From positions 1-64,000 of the forward strand of contig DATBZA010000017.1 in the NCBI GenBank assembly GCA_036513415.1: DNA of 64,000 nucleotides, in the 5' to 3' direction. Positions 43,630 to 53,258 of the stretch are shown one piece after another (position 1 is the stretch's first letter; each line of letters opens with the position of its first letter). The notes under the pieces were generated by a model. The model did no database searches, was not told the DNA's origin, and saw only the letters and a list, made by a program, of their open reading frames with translations. The position numbers and the translations under genes are program-made. This DNA is from 40CM-4-68-19 sp036513415 (GTDB lineage: Bacteria > Myxococcota > Myxococcia > Myxococcales > 40CM-4-68-19).

Positions 43630-44997
43630 ATGACGACCTCCACTCGAGTGCTGGCAGTGGCGTTCGTGGCCGTAGTGGCCGCCTTCATCGGCTCCTCCGT
43701 TCTCGTGCGGCGATCAGCGCGCGTGATCGACGCTGACGCGCTCCGCATCTCGCGCGATGCGGCGCCCGGCATCCAGGTGGTCAGCGACCTCCGCTCGGAG
43801 CTTCGGGAGCTCCAGACGCGCGTGATGCGCGCCATCGATGACCGCTCGACATCGGACGACGTGACGGAATCGCGCAAGCGCGTCGACCAGCTGCTCGAGG
43901 AGGCGGTGGCGCTCCCGACCGACCCTCCGGAAGCGGTCATGCTGGGAAAGCTGCACAGCGCCATCCGCGCCTTCGACGAGGCGGCGGAGAGGGCCCTGGA
44001 GCAGGCGCGCGGCGGACACCCCGAGCTGGCGCACGAAACGGTGCGGACCGAGGTGCGGCTGCGCGGCGACTCCGCGGGCCAGGCAGCGCACGAGCTCGTG
44101 TCCTACAACGTTAGAGCCGCCGAGAGCGCTGCCCAGCGCATCGAGGCCGCCCGGGCCAGGGGAAACCGGTTCTCTTGGCAGCTCGACGGGTTCTGCGCGC
44201 TGATCGCCGTGCTGGCGGCCTGGGCGACCGTTCGCGCCACGCGGCAGGCCCAGCGGGTGCAGCAGGAGCATCACAGGCTGGTGCAGCGCAAGGCGGAGGA
44301 GCTGGAGCAGTTCGCCGGCCGCGTAGCCCACGACATCCTCAGTCCGCTCTCGGCGGTGAGCATGGCGCTCGACGTCGCGGAGCGAAGCCCGACCCAGGCG
44401 TCGGACACACTGGAGCGCGCGCGCTCCAGCCTCTCGCGCGTGCGCCGGATCGTCGATGGCCTGCTCGAGTTCGCGCGCGCCGGCGCGCGGCCCGAAGCGG
44501 GATCGCGGGCGGAGGTGCGCGCCGTCGCCGCCGGGCTGCTGGAAGAGCTGGGCCCGTTCGCGACCCAGCGGCATGCCTCGCTCCGCGTCGGCGAGGTCGC
44601 GGACTGCACGGTGGCCTGCAGCCCCGGCGTCCTCCTCAGCCTCCTCGGCAACCTGCTGCGCAACGGGCTCAAGTACCTGGGCAACGCGGAGTTCCGCGAG
44701 GTGCTCCTGCGCGTCCGGCAGCGCCGCGGGCGCGTGGTCTTCGAGGTGGAAGATACCGGGCCAGGGATCCCCGCCTCGCTGGGCCCACTGATCTTCGAAC
44801 CGTACATCCGGGGACCCAATACCTCAGCCCCCGGCATCGGGCTCGGTCTCGCGACGGTCAAGCGGCTGGTTGAGTCGCACGGCGGATCGCTCGGCGTCCG
44901 CACCGGAGAACGAGGAGGCGCCTTGTTCTGGTTCGAGCTGGACGAGGCGCCTGCCTCCGAAGCGCCGCCGCGGGTGGCCGGCTTGCGCAGCGCTTGA
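43630..44997 (+). CDS. membrane sensor histidine kinase
   Basis: This 455-residue kinase has an N-terminal helix (residues about 6-26), a periplasmic helical sensor of about 150 residues and a second helix at about 180-198. The HisKA motif is RVAHDILSPLSAVSMALDV with the phospho-acceptor His. The HATPase domain has LGNLLRNGLKYLG, VEDTGPGIP and GIGLGLATVKRLVESHGG. ATG 43630 begins just before the first helix; ATG 43597 is an alternative. No response regulator is adjacent. The molybdopterin oxidoreductase gene follows 18 bases later, so the two may be co-transcribed. Confidence 0.88.
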   Translation: MTTSTRVLAVAFVAVVAAFIGSSVLVRRSARVIDADALRISRDAAPGIQVVSDLRSELRELQTRVMRAIDDRSTSDDVTESRKRVDQLLEEAVALPTDPPEAVMLGKLHSAIRAFDEAAERALEQARGGHPELAHETVRTEVRLRGDSAGQAAHELVSYNVRAAESAAQRIEAARARGNRFSWQLDGFCALIAVLAAWATVRATRQAQRVQQEHHRLVQRKAEELEQFAGRVAHDILSPLSAVSMALDVAERSPTQASDTLERARSSLSRVRRIVDGLLEFARAGARPEAGSRAEVRAVAAGLLEELGPFATQRHASLRVGEVADCTVACSPGVLLSLLGNLLRNGLKYLGNAEFREVLLRVRQRRGRVVFEVEDTGPGIPASLGPLIFEPYIRGPNTSAPGIGLGLATVKRLVESHGGSLGVRTGERGGALFWFELDEAPASEAPPRVAGLRSA

Positions 44998-45015
44998 CGT
45001 GGTAGCGTCGCGGCG

Positions 45016-47334
45016 ATGGCCGAGAGCGTTCCCAGGACCGCGCCGCGCGAGCCGGGTGATGCCCGCGACGCTCGCGCGCAGCCCCCGGAAGGGCCGGTGC
45101 CGCTGCAGCGCGAAGCGCCGGCGCGCACCGCAGGCGGCCTCCCGGCGGTGGTCTCCTCCATTCGCCACGCATTCGGCGAGGCCGGAACGATCCGCGGCAC
45201 CCGGCTGCTCCTGGCGTTGAACCAGTTCGACGGGTTCGACTGTCCCGGCTGCGCCTGGCCAGAGCCGGACGGCCACCGCAGCACGTTCGAGTTTTGCGAG
45301 AACGGCGCCAAGGCAGTCGCCGAAGAGGGCACGGCCGCCCGCATCGGCCCCGACTTCTTCGCACGGCACAGCGTCGCCGAGCTCTCCCGGCAAAGCGATC
45401 ACTGGCTGGGGAAGCAGGGCCGGCTCACCGTCCCGATGGCGCTGCGGTCCGGCGCGACGCACTACGAGCCCATCTCCTGGGACGAGGCCTTCGCGCTGGT
45501 GGCGCGCGAGCTGAACGCGCTCGCCGGCCCCGACGAGGCCGTCTTCTACACCAGCGGGCGGACCAGCAACGAGGCGGCCTTTCTCTATCAGCTCTTCGTC
45601 CGCGAATTCGGGACCAACAACCTGCCGGACTGCTCCAACCTGTGCCACGAGTCGAGCGGCAGCGGCCTGGGCGAGACGATCGGGATCGGGAAAGGCACCG
45701 TCCGGCTCGACGATTTCGACAAGGCACAGGTGATCGTGGTCGCGGGGCAGAACCCCGGAACCAATCATCCCCGCATGCTCTCCGCGCTGGAGGACGCCAA
45801 GCGCGCCGGCGCGAAGATCCTCGCCATCAACCCCTTGCGCGAAGCGGGCCTGCTCGCGTTCAAGCATCCCCAGCACCTCCTGCGCCGCGCCACGCCGCTC
45901 GCGGACCTGTTCCTGCAAGTGAAGATCAACGGGGACGTCGCGCTCCTCCAGGGCATCGGGAAGGCGATTCTCGAGGCCGGCGCGGTCGACGAGGCCTTCG
46001 TTCGCGAGCGCACCGAGAACTTTCTTGCCTGGAAGGAAAACCTCGCGCGCGTGTCGTGGGCCGAGGTTGCAACAGCCTCCGGGATCGCCGAGGACCAGAT
46101 CCGCGCGGCCGCCCGCCTCTTCATCGACCACCAGCGCATCGTGGTCTGCTGGGCGATGGGGCTGACGCAGCACGCGAACGCGGTCGACAACGTCCGCGAG
46201 ATCGTCAACGTCCTCCTTTCGCGGGGGAGCCTCGGCAAGCCCGGCGCTGGTGTCTGCCCGGTGCGCGGCCACAGCAACGTGCAGGGTGACCGCACGATGG
46301 GCATCTGGGAGAAGCCCGGCCCCATGTTCCTCGACGCGCTGGAGCGGGCGACCGGGATTACTGCCCCTCGCAAGCACGGCCTGGACACCGTGGAGGCAAT
46401 CCACGCCCTGCAGGAAGGATCCGCCAAGGTGTTCTTCGCCCTCGGCGGAAACTTCCTCTCGGCTGCGCCCGACACTGAATATACTGCGACGTCCCTGCGG
46501 CGGGCCCGGCTCACCGCCCACGTCTCCACCAAGCTCAACCGCGCGCATCTGGTCGCGGGCCGGACCGCGCTCATCCTGCCCTGCCTGGGGCGGACCGAAG
46601 ACGACCGAGGCCGCTCCGTGACCACCGAGAACTCGATGGGGGTGGTGCAGATGTCCCGCGGCCGGATGAAGCCGGCCAGCGCGCACCTGCTTCCGGAGCC
46701 GGAGATCGTCGCCCGCCTGGCCGAGGCCACGCTCGGCCCGCGCAGCAAGGTCCGCTGGGGCTGGCTCGCCGAGGACTACGACCGCATCCGCGACCTGATC
46801 AGCCGCGTCGTCCCGGGCACCGCCGGCTACAACGAGCGGGTGCGAAAGCCCGGGGGGTTTTATCTCCCCAACGGGCCGCGCGAAGGCAACTTCACCACGC
46901 CGAGCGGAAAGGCGAGGTTCACCGTCCACTCGCTGCCGCCGAATCGGCTGCGGAAGGGCGAATTGCTGATGATGACGGTGCGCAGCCACGACCAGTACAA
47001 CACGACCATCTACGGCCTCGAGGACCGCTACCGCGGGATCAAGGGCGACCGCCGGGTGGTGCTCGTCAACGGCGAGGACCTCCGCGAGCTGGGGCTCGAG
47101 GACGGCCAGACGGTGGACATCACCAGCCATTTCCGGGGCGAGACGCGGACCGCGCGCCGCTTCGTCGCGGTGGCCTACGACATCCCGCGCGGCTGCGCCT
47201 GCACCTATTTCCCGGAGGCGAACGCCCTGGTCCCCGCCCGGCACGTGGCGCACACCAGCAACACCCCGGCCTCCAAGTCGGTGGTCATCACCTTGCAGGG
47301 CGTTTCCCTTGACCAGCAGGGGCCGACACTGTAG
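45016..47334 (+). CDS. FdhF/YdeP-type molybdopterin oxidoreductase
   Basis: This 772-residue enzyme is of the YdeP group, relatives of formate dehydrogenase H with unsettled substrates. The group motif FDGFDCPGCAW (Cys76, Cys79) and FEFCENGAKA are present. Cofactor-binding blocks include EAVFYTSGRTSNEAAFLYQL, NLCHESSGSGLGETIG, VVAGQNPGTNHPRML and CPVRGHSNVQGDRTMG. The C-terminal molydopterin-binding domain has MMTVRSHDQYNTTIYG. The first about 45 residues are a Pro/Ala-rich extension. In E. coli YdeP is linked to acid resistance, but transfer of that role is not justified here. Confidence 0.88.
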   Translation: MAESVPRTAPREPGDARDARAQPPEGPVPLQREAPARTAGGLPAVVSSIRHAFGEAGTIRGTRLLLALNQFDGFDCPGCAWPEPDGHRSTFEFCENGAKAVAEEGTAARIGPDFFARHSVAELSRQSDHWLGKQGRLTVPMALRSGATHYEPISWDEAFALVARELNALAGPDEAVFYTSGRTSNEAAFLYQLFVREFGTNNLPDCSNLCHESSGSGLGETIGIGKGTVRLDDFDKAQVIVVAGQNPGTNHPRMLSALEDAKRAGAKILAINPLREAGLLAFKHPQHLLRRATPLADLFLQVKINGDVALLQGIGKAILEAGAVDEAFVRERTENFLAWKENLARVSWAEVATASGIAEDQIRAAARLFIDHQRIVVCWAMGLTQHANAVDNVREIVNVLLSRGSLGKPGAGVCPVRGHSNVQGDRTMGIWEKPGPMFLDALERATGITAPRKHGLDTVEAIHALQEGSAKVFFALGGNFLSAAPDTEYTATSLRRARLTAHVSTKLNRAHLVAGRTALILPCLGRTEDDRGRSVTTENSMGVVQMSRGRMKPASAHLLPEPEIVARLAEATLGPRSKVRWGWLAEDYDRIRDLISRVVPGTAGYNERVRKPGGFYLPNGPREGNFTTPSGKARFTVHSLPPNRLRKGELLMMTVRSHDQYNTTIYGLEDRYRGIKGDRRVVLVNGEDLRELGLEDGQTVDITSHFRGETRTARRFVAVAYDIPRGCACTYFPEANALVPARHVAHTSNTPASKSVVITLQGVSLDQQGPTL

Positions 47335-47432
47335 GTTCCCGCGCCCTCCAGGCAATTCCGCCCGGATTCAAGGCGCCCGCTCGCTTTCCCGCCTGGCCGG
47401 CGGAAAGTGGGGGGAAACACGAAGGAAACACG

Positions 47433-47714
47433 ATGTCGCAAGGGCCGTTGCATTACGAAACCAGGAAGCCATCTGTCGTCGAAAAGTTCCGCACGCATGA
47501 GCGCGATACGGGCTCGCCCGAGGTGCAGGTCGCGCTGCTCACCGAGCGGATCCATTACCTCACTGAGCACTTCAAGACGCACAAGAAGGACCACCATTCG
47601 CGCCGGGGTCTCTTGAAGCTGGTCGGCCAGCGCCGGCGGCTGCTCGACTACCTCAAGTCCAAGGATACGACCCGGTACCGCAAGCTGATCGACGGTCTCG
47701 GAATTCGCAAGTAA
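47433..47714 (+). CDS. rpsO: 30S ribosomal protein S15
   Basis: This 93-residue protein binds the central domain of 16S rRNA early in 30S assembly. ATG 47433 follows GAAGGA. The family core is complete: HERDTGSPEVQVALLTERI, LTEHFKTHKKDHHSRRGLL and LVGQRRRLLDYLKSKD. The rpsO-pnp order is the usual bacterial one. A strong terminator hairpin separates it from pnp. Confidence 0.97.
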   Translation: MSQGPLHYETRKPSVVEKFRTHERDTGSPEVQVALLTERIHYLTEHFKTHKKDHHSRRGLLKLVGQRRRLLDYLKSKDTTRYRKLIDGLGIRK

Positions 47715-47728
47715 GAACCAGAGGATTT

Positions 47729-47763
47729 CCGGGGGGCATCGATGGGTGCCCCCCGGTTGTTTT
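47729..47763 (+). terminator. intrinsic terminator after rpsO
   Basis: CCGGGGGGCA (47729-47738) pairs with TGCCCCCCGG (47747-47756), a perfect 10-base GC-rich stem with an 8-base loop, followed by TTGTTTT. It begins 14 bases after the rpsO stop. It should end or attenuate transcription into pnp, as at the E. coli rpsO-pnp junction. Confidence 0.88.
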
Positions 47764-47923
47764 GAAACCGCGGGTTGCACCCGGGAGCCGCGCCGGACCC
47801 TCATCGGAGCAGCGAAAGCGATTTCGCTCCTGCGATCTGGATCCAACGGTCCCCGGATCCAACCCCTGACAAACGACGCAAGAGCGAGGCGCGGGTACGG
47901 ACCCGCGCGAAAGGACGTTGCAC

Positions 47924-50065
47924 ATGGCAGAAGCAATCACGGTCTCCGCCAAGGTCGGGAACCAGAACATCTCCTTCGATACGGGCAGGCTGGCCAAGCA
48001 GGCCGACGGCTCGGTGGTGGTGCGCAGCGGCGACAGCATGGTGCTGGTCACCGCGGTGTCGCAGAGGGAGCCGAAGCCGGGCTTCGATTTCTTCCCGCTC
48101 ACGGTGGATTACCAGGAGCGGCTCTCGGCTGCGGGCCGGATCCCGGGCAGCTTCTTCCGCCGCGAGGGCCGGCTGACGGAACGCGAGACGCTGATCTCCC
48201 GCTTGATCGACCGCTCGCTGCGGCCGCTCTTTCCGGAGGGATACCAGAACGACACCCAGGTGATCGCGACGGTCTTCTCCGCCGACCCGGTGAACGACAC
48301 CGACGTGCTGGCGCTCACCGGCGCCTCCTTCGCCATGGCGGTCAGCGACATCCCCTTTCCCTTCCAGTTCGCCGGCGTGCGCGTCGGCCGGGTGAACGGC
48401 CAGTTGGTGGCCAACCCCAGCGAGGAGGAGCGCGCGCAGTCCGACATCGACGTGATCATGGCCGCGAACCGCGACTCCATCTTCATGGTCGAGGGCGGCG
48501 GCAAGGAAGTGAGCGAGGCCGACATGATCGAGGCGCTGCTGTTCGGCCAGCGCGCGATCGAGCCGCTGCTGCAAGCCCAGGAGAAGCTCGCCAAGGCCGT
48601 GAGCAAGGAAAAGCGCGCCGTCGAGAAGGCGCCGCTCGCCGGAGGAGTGGTGGAGAAGGTGCGCGAGCTCGCCCGCGAGCTGGTGCGCAACGCCTACACG
48701 CAGCACGACAAGCACGAGCGGTACGGGCAGCTCTCGAAGATCAAGAAAGACCTGGTGGCGCAGCTCTGCGCCGAGGGCCAGCCTTTCTTCGGCAAGGACA
48801 AGGACGTCAAGCAGGCGCTGGAAGACCTCAAGTACGAGTACATGCGCCGGATGATCACGCACGAGGGCAAGCGCATCGGCGGCCGCGGCACGGCGCAGGT
48901 GCGGGCCATCTCCTGCGAGGTGGGCTTGCTGCCCCGTGCGCACGGCTCGGCCCTCTTCACGCGCGGCGAGACGCAGGGCCTGGTGACCACCACGCTGGGC
49001 ACCAGCGAGGACGAGCAGCGGATGGAGAGCCTCAAGGGGCAGTCCTTCCGCAAGTTCATGCTGCACTACAACTTCCCGCCCTACTCGGTCGGTGAGGTGA
49101 AGCCGCTGCGCGGGGCCGGCCGGCGCGAGATCGGCCACGGGATGCTGGCGGAGCGCGCGCTGCGCTCGATGCTGCCCGCGGACGACAAGTTCCCCTACAC
49201 GATCCGGGTGGTCAGCGACATCCTCGAGTCGAACGGCTCCTCGTCGATGGCGACGGTCTGTGGTGGCGCGCTCTCCCTGATGGACGCGGGCGTGCCGATC
49301 AGCGCGCCGGTGGCGGGCATCGCCATGGGCCTGATCAAGGAAGACGGCAAGATCGCCATCCTCTCCGACATCCTCGGGGACGAGGACCACCTGGGCGACA
49401 TGGACTTCAAGGTGTGCGGCACCGCGAAGGGCATCACCTCGATCCAGATGGACATCAAGATCACCGGTGTGGACAAGCAGATCCTCACCGACGCGCTCAA
49501 CCAGGCGCGCGAGGGCCGCCTCCACATCCTCGGCGAGATGGGCAAGGCGCTGGCGGCGCCACGCAGCGACATCTCCAAGTACGCGCCGAAGATCACCACC
49601 ATCCGCATCCCGGTCAGCCGCATCAAGGACGTGATCGGGCCGGGAGGAAAGGTGATCAAGGACATCATCGCCCGTACCGGCGCCACCATCGACATCCAGG
49701 ACGACGGGCAAGTGGCCATCGCCTCGCCGAACAGCGAGGGCGTGGAGCAGGCGATCAAGATGATCCGCGCGTTGACGCAGGAGGCGGAGGTGGGGAAGAC
49801 CTATCTCGGCACCGTGCGGCGCATCATGGAGTTCGGCGCGTTCGTGGAGATCTTCCCCGGCACCGACGGGCTCGTGCACATCTCGGATCTCGCCAACACG
49901 CGGGTGAAGAAGGTGGAGGACGTGCTCAAGGAAGGCGACGAGGTCCTGGTGAAGGTGGTCTCCGTGGATCGGTCGGGGAAGATCCGGCTGTCGCGCAAGG
50001 AAGCGCTGGCGGAGCAGGGCGGCGGCGACGGACGCCACCAGGCGGCGTCGGTGCCGAAGGCGTAG
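47924..50065 (+). CDS. pnp: polyribonucleotide nucleotidyltransferase (PNPase)
   Basis: This 713-residue enzyme degrades RNA 3'-5' with phosphate and can add tails. ATG 47924 follows AAGGA; a TTG two codons earlier is less likely. Two RNase PH domains (about residues 10-215 and 320-545) flank a helical domain. Motifs include FFRREGRLTERETLISRLID, MRRMITHEGKRIGGRG and DMDFKVCGTAKGITSIQMDI. A KH domain has VIGPGGKVIKDIIARTGATI, and an S1 domain has GAFVEIFPGTDGLVHISD. The length is normal. Confidence 0.97.
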   Translation: MAEAITVSAKVGNQNISFDTGRLAKQADGSVVVRSGDSMVLVTAVSQREPKPGFDFFPLTVDYQERLSAAGRIPGSFFRREGRLTERETLISRLIDRSLRPLFPEGYQNDTQVIATVFSADPVNDTDVLALTGASFAMAVSDIPFPFQFAGVRVGRVNGQLVANPSEEERAQSDIDVIMAANRDSIFMVEGGGKEVSEADMIEALLFGQRAIEPLLQAQEKLAKAVSKEKRAVEKAPLAGGVVEKVRELARELVRNAYTQHDKHERYGQLSKIKKDLVAQLCAEGQPFFGKDKDVKQALEDLKYEYMRRMITHEGKRIGGRGTAQVRAISCEVGLLPRAHGSALFTRGETQGLVTTTLGTSEDEQRMESLKGQSFRKFMLHYNFPPYSVGEVKPLRGAGRREIGHGMLAERALRSMLPADDKFPYTIRVVSDILESNGSSSMATVCGGALSLMDAGVPISAPVAGIAMGLIKEDGKIAILSDILGDEDHLGDMDFKVCGTAKGITSIQMDIKITGVDKQILTDALNQAREGRLHILGEMGKALAAPRSDISKYAPKITTIRIPVSRIKDVIGPGGKVIKDIIARTGATIDIQDDGQVAIASPNSEGVEQAIKMIRALTQEAEVGKTYLGTVRRIMEFGAFVEIFPGTDGLVHISDLANTRVKKVEDVLKEGDEVLVKVVSVDRSGKIRLSRKEALAEQGGGDGRHQAASVPKA

Positions 50066-50110
50066 AACTCCATCGTTGCGAGGCGGGCGCGCTCCGCGTA
50101 GCCTCTTCGC

Positions 50111-51463
50111 GTGCCCGGCCTGCGCCCAGGGCTGCTCGCGCGGCTCGGTCTCGGTACGCCCGAGCTGCGGGCCTGGGCGCTCTACGACTGCGCGAACTCG
50201 GCGGCGGTCACCTCGGTCCTCACCGCCATCTTTCCCATCTACTTCGTGAGCGTCGCCGCCGGCGATCTCCCTCCGGCGCTGGCCACGCAACGCTACGCCC
50301 TCGCGACCACCGCCAGCCTGGTGATCGTGGCGGTGCTCGCGCCGTTCCTGGGCGCGATCGCGGACGTACGGCCCGTGAAGAAGCGGATGCTCGCCGCCTT
50401 CATGGCGCTCGGAGCGTCCGGCTGCGCGGCGCTCTTCTTCGTCGGCCGCGGCGACTGGTTGGCCGCGACGGCGCTGCTGGTTGTCATAAACGTCGGCCTG
50501 AACGGGAGCTTCGTCTTCTACGATGCGCTCCTCCCGCACGTCGCCCGCGAGGACGAGCTCGACCGCGTTTCCGCCGCCGGGTATGCGATCGGCTACGCCG
50601 GCGGCGGGCTCCTGCTCGCGCTCCAACTCGCCCTCATCCTCCGCCCCGGGCTCCTCGGGCTGCCGGCCGGCGCGGAGGCGACCGCGGACCAAGCGACCTT
50701 TCCTGCCCGGCTCGCCTTCGTCACCACCGCGATCTGGTGGGTTGCGTTCACCATTCCTCTCCTTCGCCGCGTGCCTGAGCCCAAGATCGCGCCCGGGCCG
50801 CACGGCGCCGGGGCGACGCTTAGCTTCCGCGCCACGCTGTCGCGCCTGCGCGGTACGCTCCGCGCCCTGGCGCGCCACCGCCAGGCCACCCTGATGCTGA
50901 TCGCCTTCCTGCTCTACAACGACGGCATCGGCACCATCATCCGCATGGCCGCGGCGTTCGGAACGGAGATCGGGCTGGAGAGTGGCGCGCTGATCGCGGC
51001 GATCCTGCTGGTGCAGTTCGTCGGGATCCCGTTCTCCTTCCTGTTCGGGTCGATCGCGGGGAAGGTCGGCGCGAAGCGGGCGGTACTGGCCGGATTGGTG
51101 GTGTACACGGGCATCGCGGTCCTCGCCTACTTCACCCGGACGGAGGCCCACTTCTTCGCCCTCGCGCTCCTGGTAGCCATGGTGCAGGGCGGGACGCAAG
51201 CGCTCTCCCGCTCCTTGTTCGCCTCGCTCGTGCCGCGCCACCTCTCGGGCGAATTCTTCGCCTTCTTCGGGGTGGCCGACAAGTTCGCCGGCATCTTCGG
51301 GCCGGCTGTGTTCGCCGCCACCATCGCCGTGACCGGCTCCTCTCGCCTGGCGGTGCTCTCGGTCATCGGCTTCTTCGCCGTGGGCGCCCTCCTCCTTCTC
51401 CTCGTCGACGTCGGCGCCGGCCAGCGGGAGGCGCGTGCCGCGGAGGCCGCTGCGGTTGTGTGA
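50111..51463 (+). CDS. MFS transporter, UMF1/Atg22-like
   Basis: This 450-residue inner-membrane protein has about twelve hydrophobic helices. The UMF1 opening WALYDCANSAAVTSVLTAIF (family W-x-x-Y-D-x-A-N-S) is diagnostic of the Atg22-like group. Other blocks are LAPFLGAIADVRPVKKRML, FYDALLPHVAREDELDRVSA and MVQGGTQALSRSLFASLVP. The start is GTG 50111. Yeast Atg22 exports amino acids from the vacuole; bacterial members are uncharacterised. It has its own position between pnp and fabH. Confidence 0.87.
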   Translation: MPGLRPGLLARLGLGTPELRAWALYDCANSAAVTSVLTAIFPIYFVSVAAGDLPPALATQRYALATTASLVIVAVLAPFLGAIADVRPVKKRMLAAFMALGASGCAALFFVGRGDWLAATALLVVINVGLNGSFVFYDALLPHVAREDELDRVSAAGYAIGYAGGGLLLALQLALILRPGLLGLPAGAEATADQATFPARLAFVTTAIWWVAFTIPLLRRVPEPKIAPGPHGAGATLSFRATLSRLRGTLRALARHRQATLMLIAFLLYNDGIGTIIRMAAAFGTEIGLESGALIAAILLVQFVGIPFSFLFGSIAGKVGAKRAVLAGLVVYTGIAVLAYFTRTEAHFFALALLVAMVQGGTQALSRSLFASLVPRHLSGEFFAFFGVADKFAGIFGPAVFAATIAVTGSSRLAVLSVIGFFAVGALLLLLVDVGAGQREARAAEAAAVV

Positions 51464-51533
51464 CAGAGGTCGGCTGCGCAGGGGGCGCGACGGATCGCCC
51501 GACCTCTGCTAGAAAAACTCGACCGGAGGTCTA

Positions 51534-52586
51534 ATGCAGAGTCAGATCATCGGAAGCGGCTTCGTCACCGGCGAAAACCTCGTCACCAACGACCAGCTCG
51601 CCCAGGTCATGGATACGTCGGACGCCTGGATCCGCGAGCGCAGCGGCGTGGAGACGCGCTACTACGTCGAGAAGGGCACCGCGACCAGCGACCTGGGCGT
51701 GGGCGCGGCGAAGAAGGCGCTCGAGGACGCCGGTGTCGCCAAGGACGAGGTCGACTACATCGTGTTCGCCACGATGACGCCCGACCATTACTTTCCCGGG
51801 TGCGGCGCCATCCTCCAGGACAAGCTGGGCATCGCGCACATCCCCGCGCTCGACATCCGGCAGCAGTGCACCGGGTTCATCTACGGACTTCAAGTCTCCG
51901 ACGCGCTGCTCAAGGCGGGCCAGGCGCGCACGGTGCTGCTGGTGGGTGCCGAGGTCCATTCCGGATTCATGCCCTGGACGGCCTGGGACTTCCTTTTCGG
52001 TCGGGGCGGCGAGCCGCCCACCGAGGAGGAGAAAGCGGTGGTGACGCGCTTCCGCGATCGCACCGTGCTGTTCGGCGACGCGGGGGGCGCGGTGGTCCTC
52101 CGGGCCGGCGAGGGCGAGCGCGGCATCCTCGGGTTCCAGCTGCACTCCGACGGCGCGAACTTCAAGGACCTGTACGTGCCCGGGGTCGGTTTCGCGCACC
52201 GGCCGTTCGTGGACGAGGAGCAGGTCCGCGAGTGGCGTCACGTCCCGGAGATGAACGGCCGCGCCGTGTTCAAGCTGGCGGTCTCACGCATGCCGCAGGC
52301 GGTGCGCGAGCTGTGCGCCAAGCAGCACCTGACGGTGGGGGACATCGACTTGCTCATCGCGCACCAAGCCAACCTGCGCATCAGCGAGGGGGTGCAGAAG
52401 GCGCTGGGGCTGCCGGACGAGCGCGTGTACAACAACATCCAGAAATACGGGAACACGACGGCAGCGACGATTCCCATCGCGCTCGACGAATGCCGCAAGA
52501 GCGGCCGCATCCGGCCCGGGCAGCTGGTGTGCTTCGTCGGGCTGGGGTCTGGGTTCCATTGGGGCGCGGCGCTGATGCGCGCGTAG
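51534..52586 (+). CDS. fabH: 3-oxoacyl-ACP synthase III
   Basis: This 350-residue thiolase-fold enzyme condenses an acyl-CoA with malonyl-ACP. ATG 51534 follows GGAGGT. The catalytic triad is Cys112 (DIRQQCTGFIYGL), His277 (LLIAHQANLRIS) and Asn307 (QKYGNTTAATIP). An insertion of about 20 residues near 150-170 (FGRGGEPPTEEEKAVV) makes it longer than E. coli FabH (317). That suggests a specialised starter unit, as in long-chain or beta-lactone-type KAS III enzymes. A decayed second copy of its 3' half lies at 63321-63813, beyond the RHS block. Confidence 0.9.
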   Translation: MQSQIIGSGFVTGENLVTNDQLAQVMDTSDAWIRERSGVETRYYVEKGTATSDLGVGAAKKALEDAGVAKDEVDYIVFATMTPDHYFPGCGAILQDKLGIAHIPALDIRQQCTGFIYGLQVSDALLKAGQARTVLLVGAEVHSGFMPWTAWDFLFGRGGEPPTEEEKAVVTRFRDRTVLFGDAGGAVVLRAGEGERGILGFQLHSDGANFKDLYVPGVGFAHRPFVDEEQVREWRHVPEMNGRAVFKLAVSRMPQAVRELCAKQHLTVGDIDLLIAHQANLRISEGVQKALGLPDERVYNNIQKYGNTTAATIPIALDECRKSGRIRPGQLVCFVGLGSGFHWGAALMRA

Positions 52587-52597
52587 TCGTCGCCGCG

Positions 52598-53257
52598 ATG
52601 GACGATCGCTTCGCCGCGGCCCTACGCGGATTCGGCCCGGTCGGAATCCTCGCGATTGTCGTCATCCTGGCGGGCAATCTGGTCGCTGTGCCCCTCAGCG
52701 CGATCCTGGTGCTGGTGTGGGCCCGGTGGTCACGAACACCATGTCGCGAGATCGGCTACGTGCGGCCCGAGAGCTGGATCGGCACCCTGGCCATCGGCAT
52801 CGCTTTTGGCAGCGCGTTCAAGCTCCTCATGAAGATGATCGTGATGCCGCTTCTCGGCGCCCCTCCGATCAACCCAGCGTACCACTACCTGGCAGGAAAC
52901 CGGGCCGCAGTCCCGGCAGCGCTGTATGCCGTGATCATCGGCGCAGGCTTTGGCGAAGAGACCTTGTTCCGAGGGTACATGTTCGAACGCCTGGGCAAGC
53001 TTTTCGGCTCCGGCGTGTCGGCAAAGACATTGATCGTGCTTCTCACCGCCGGATGGTTCGGACTGGACCACTATGCTGTCCAAGGGGTCGCTGGCGCCGA
53101 ACAGGGCACGATCTTCGGGCTCGTCTTCAGAACGATCTTCTCCGTCACGCGCCGGATCTGGATGCTGATCCTTGCGCACACCGCTTTCGATCTGACCGCG
53201 CTCGCGATCATCTACTGGGATCTCGAATCCACCGTCGCTCACCTGGTCTTCAAATAG
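52598..53257 (+). CDS. CPBP family intramembrane glutamic protease
   Basis: This is a 219-residue membrane protein with about six hydrophobic helices. The Abi/CPBP motifs are in order: E-E-x-x-x-R in GFGEETLFRGYMFERL, F-x-x-x-H in WFGLDHYA and H-x-x-x-D in LAHTAFDLTA. These residues build the glutamate active site in the membrane, as in Rce1. The ATG is 11 bases after the fabH stop, so the genes are co-transcribed. Bacterial members act in bacteriocin maturation or self-immunity or are uncharacterised. Confidence 0.9.
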   Translation: MDDRFAAALRGFGPVGILAIVVILAGNLVAVPLSAILVLVWARWSRTPCREIGYVRPESWIGTLAIGIAFGSAFKLLMKMIVMPLLGAPPINPAYHYLAGNRAAVPAALYAVIIGAGFGEETLFRGYMFERLGKLFGSGVSAKTLIVLLTAGWFGLDHYAVQGVAGAEQGTIFGLVFRTIFSVTRRIWMLILAHTAFDLTALAIIYWDLESTVAHLVFK

Positions 53258-53258
53258 G

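Noticed and set aside
47801..51241. 1146-codon open frame antisense to pnp and the UMF1 transporter
   Set aside because: It runs over two clear genes and their gap without any domain pattern, as expected from GC-rich third positions.
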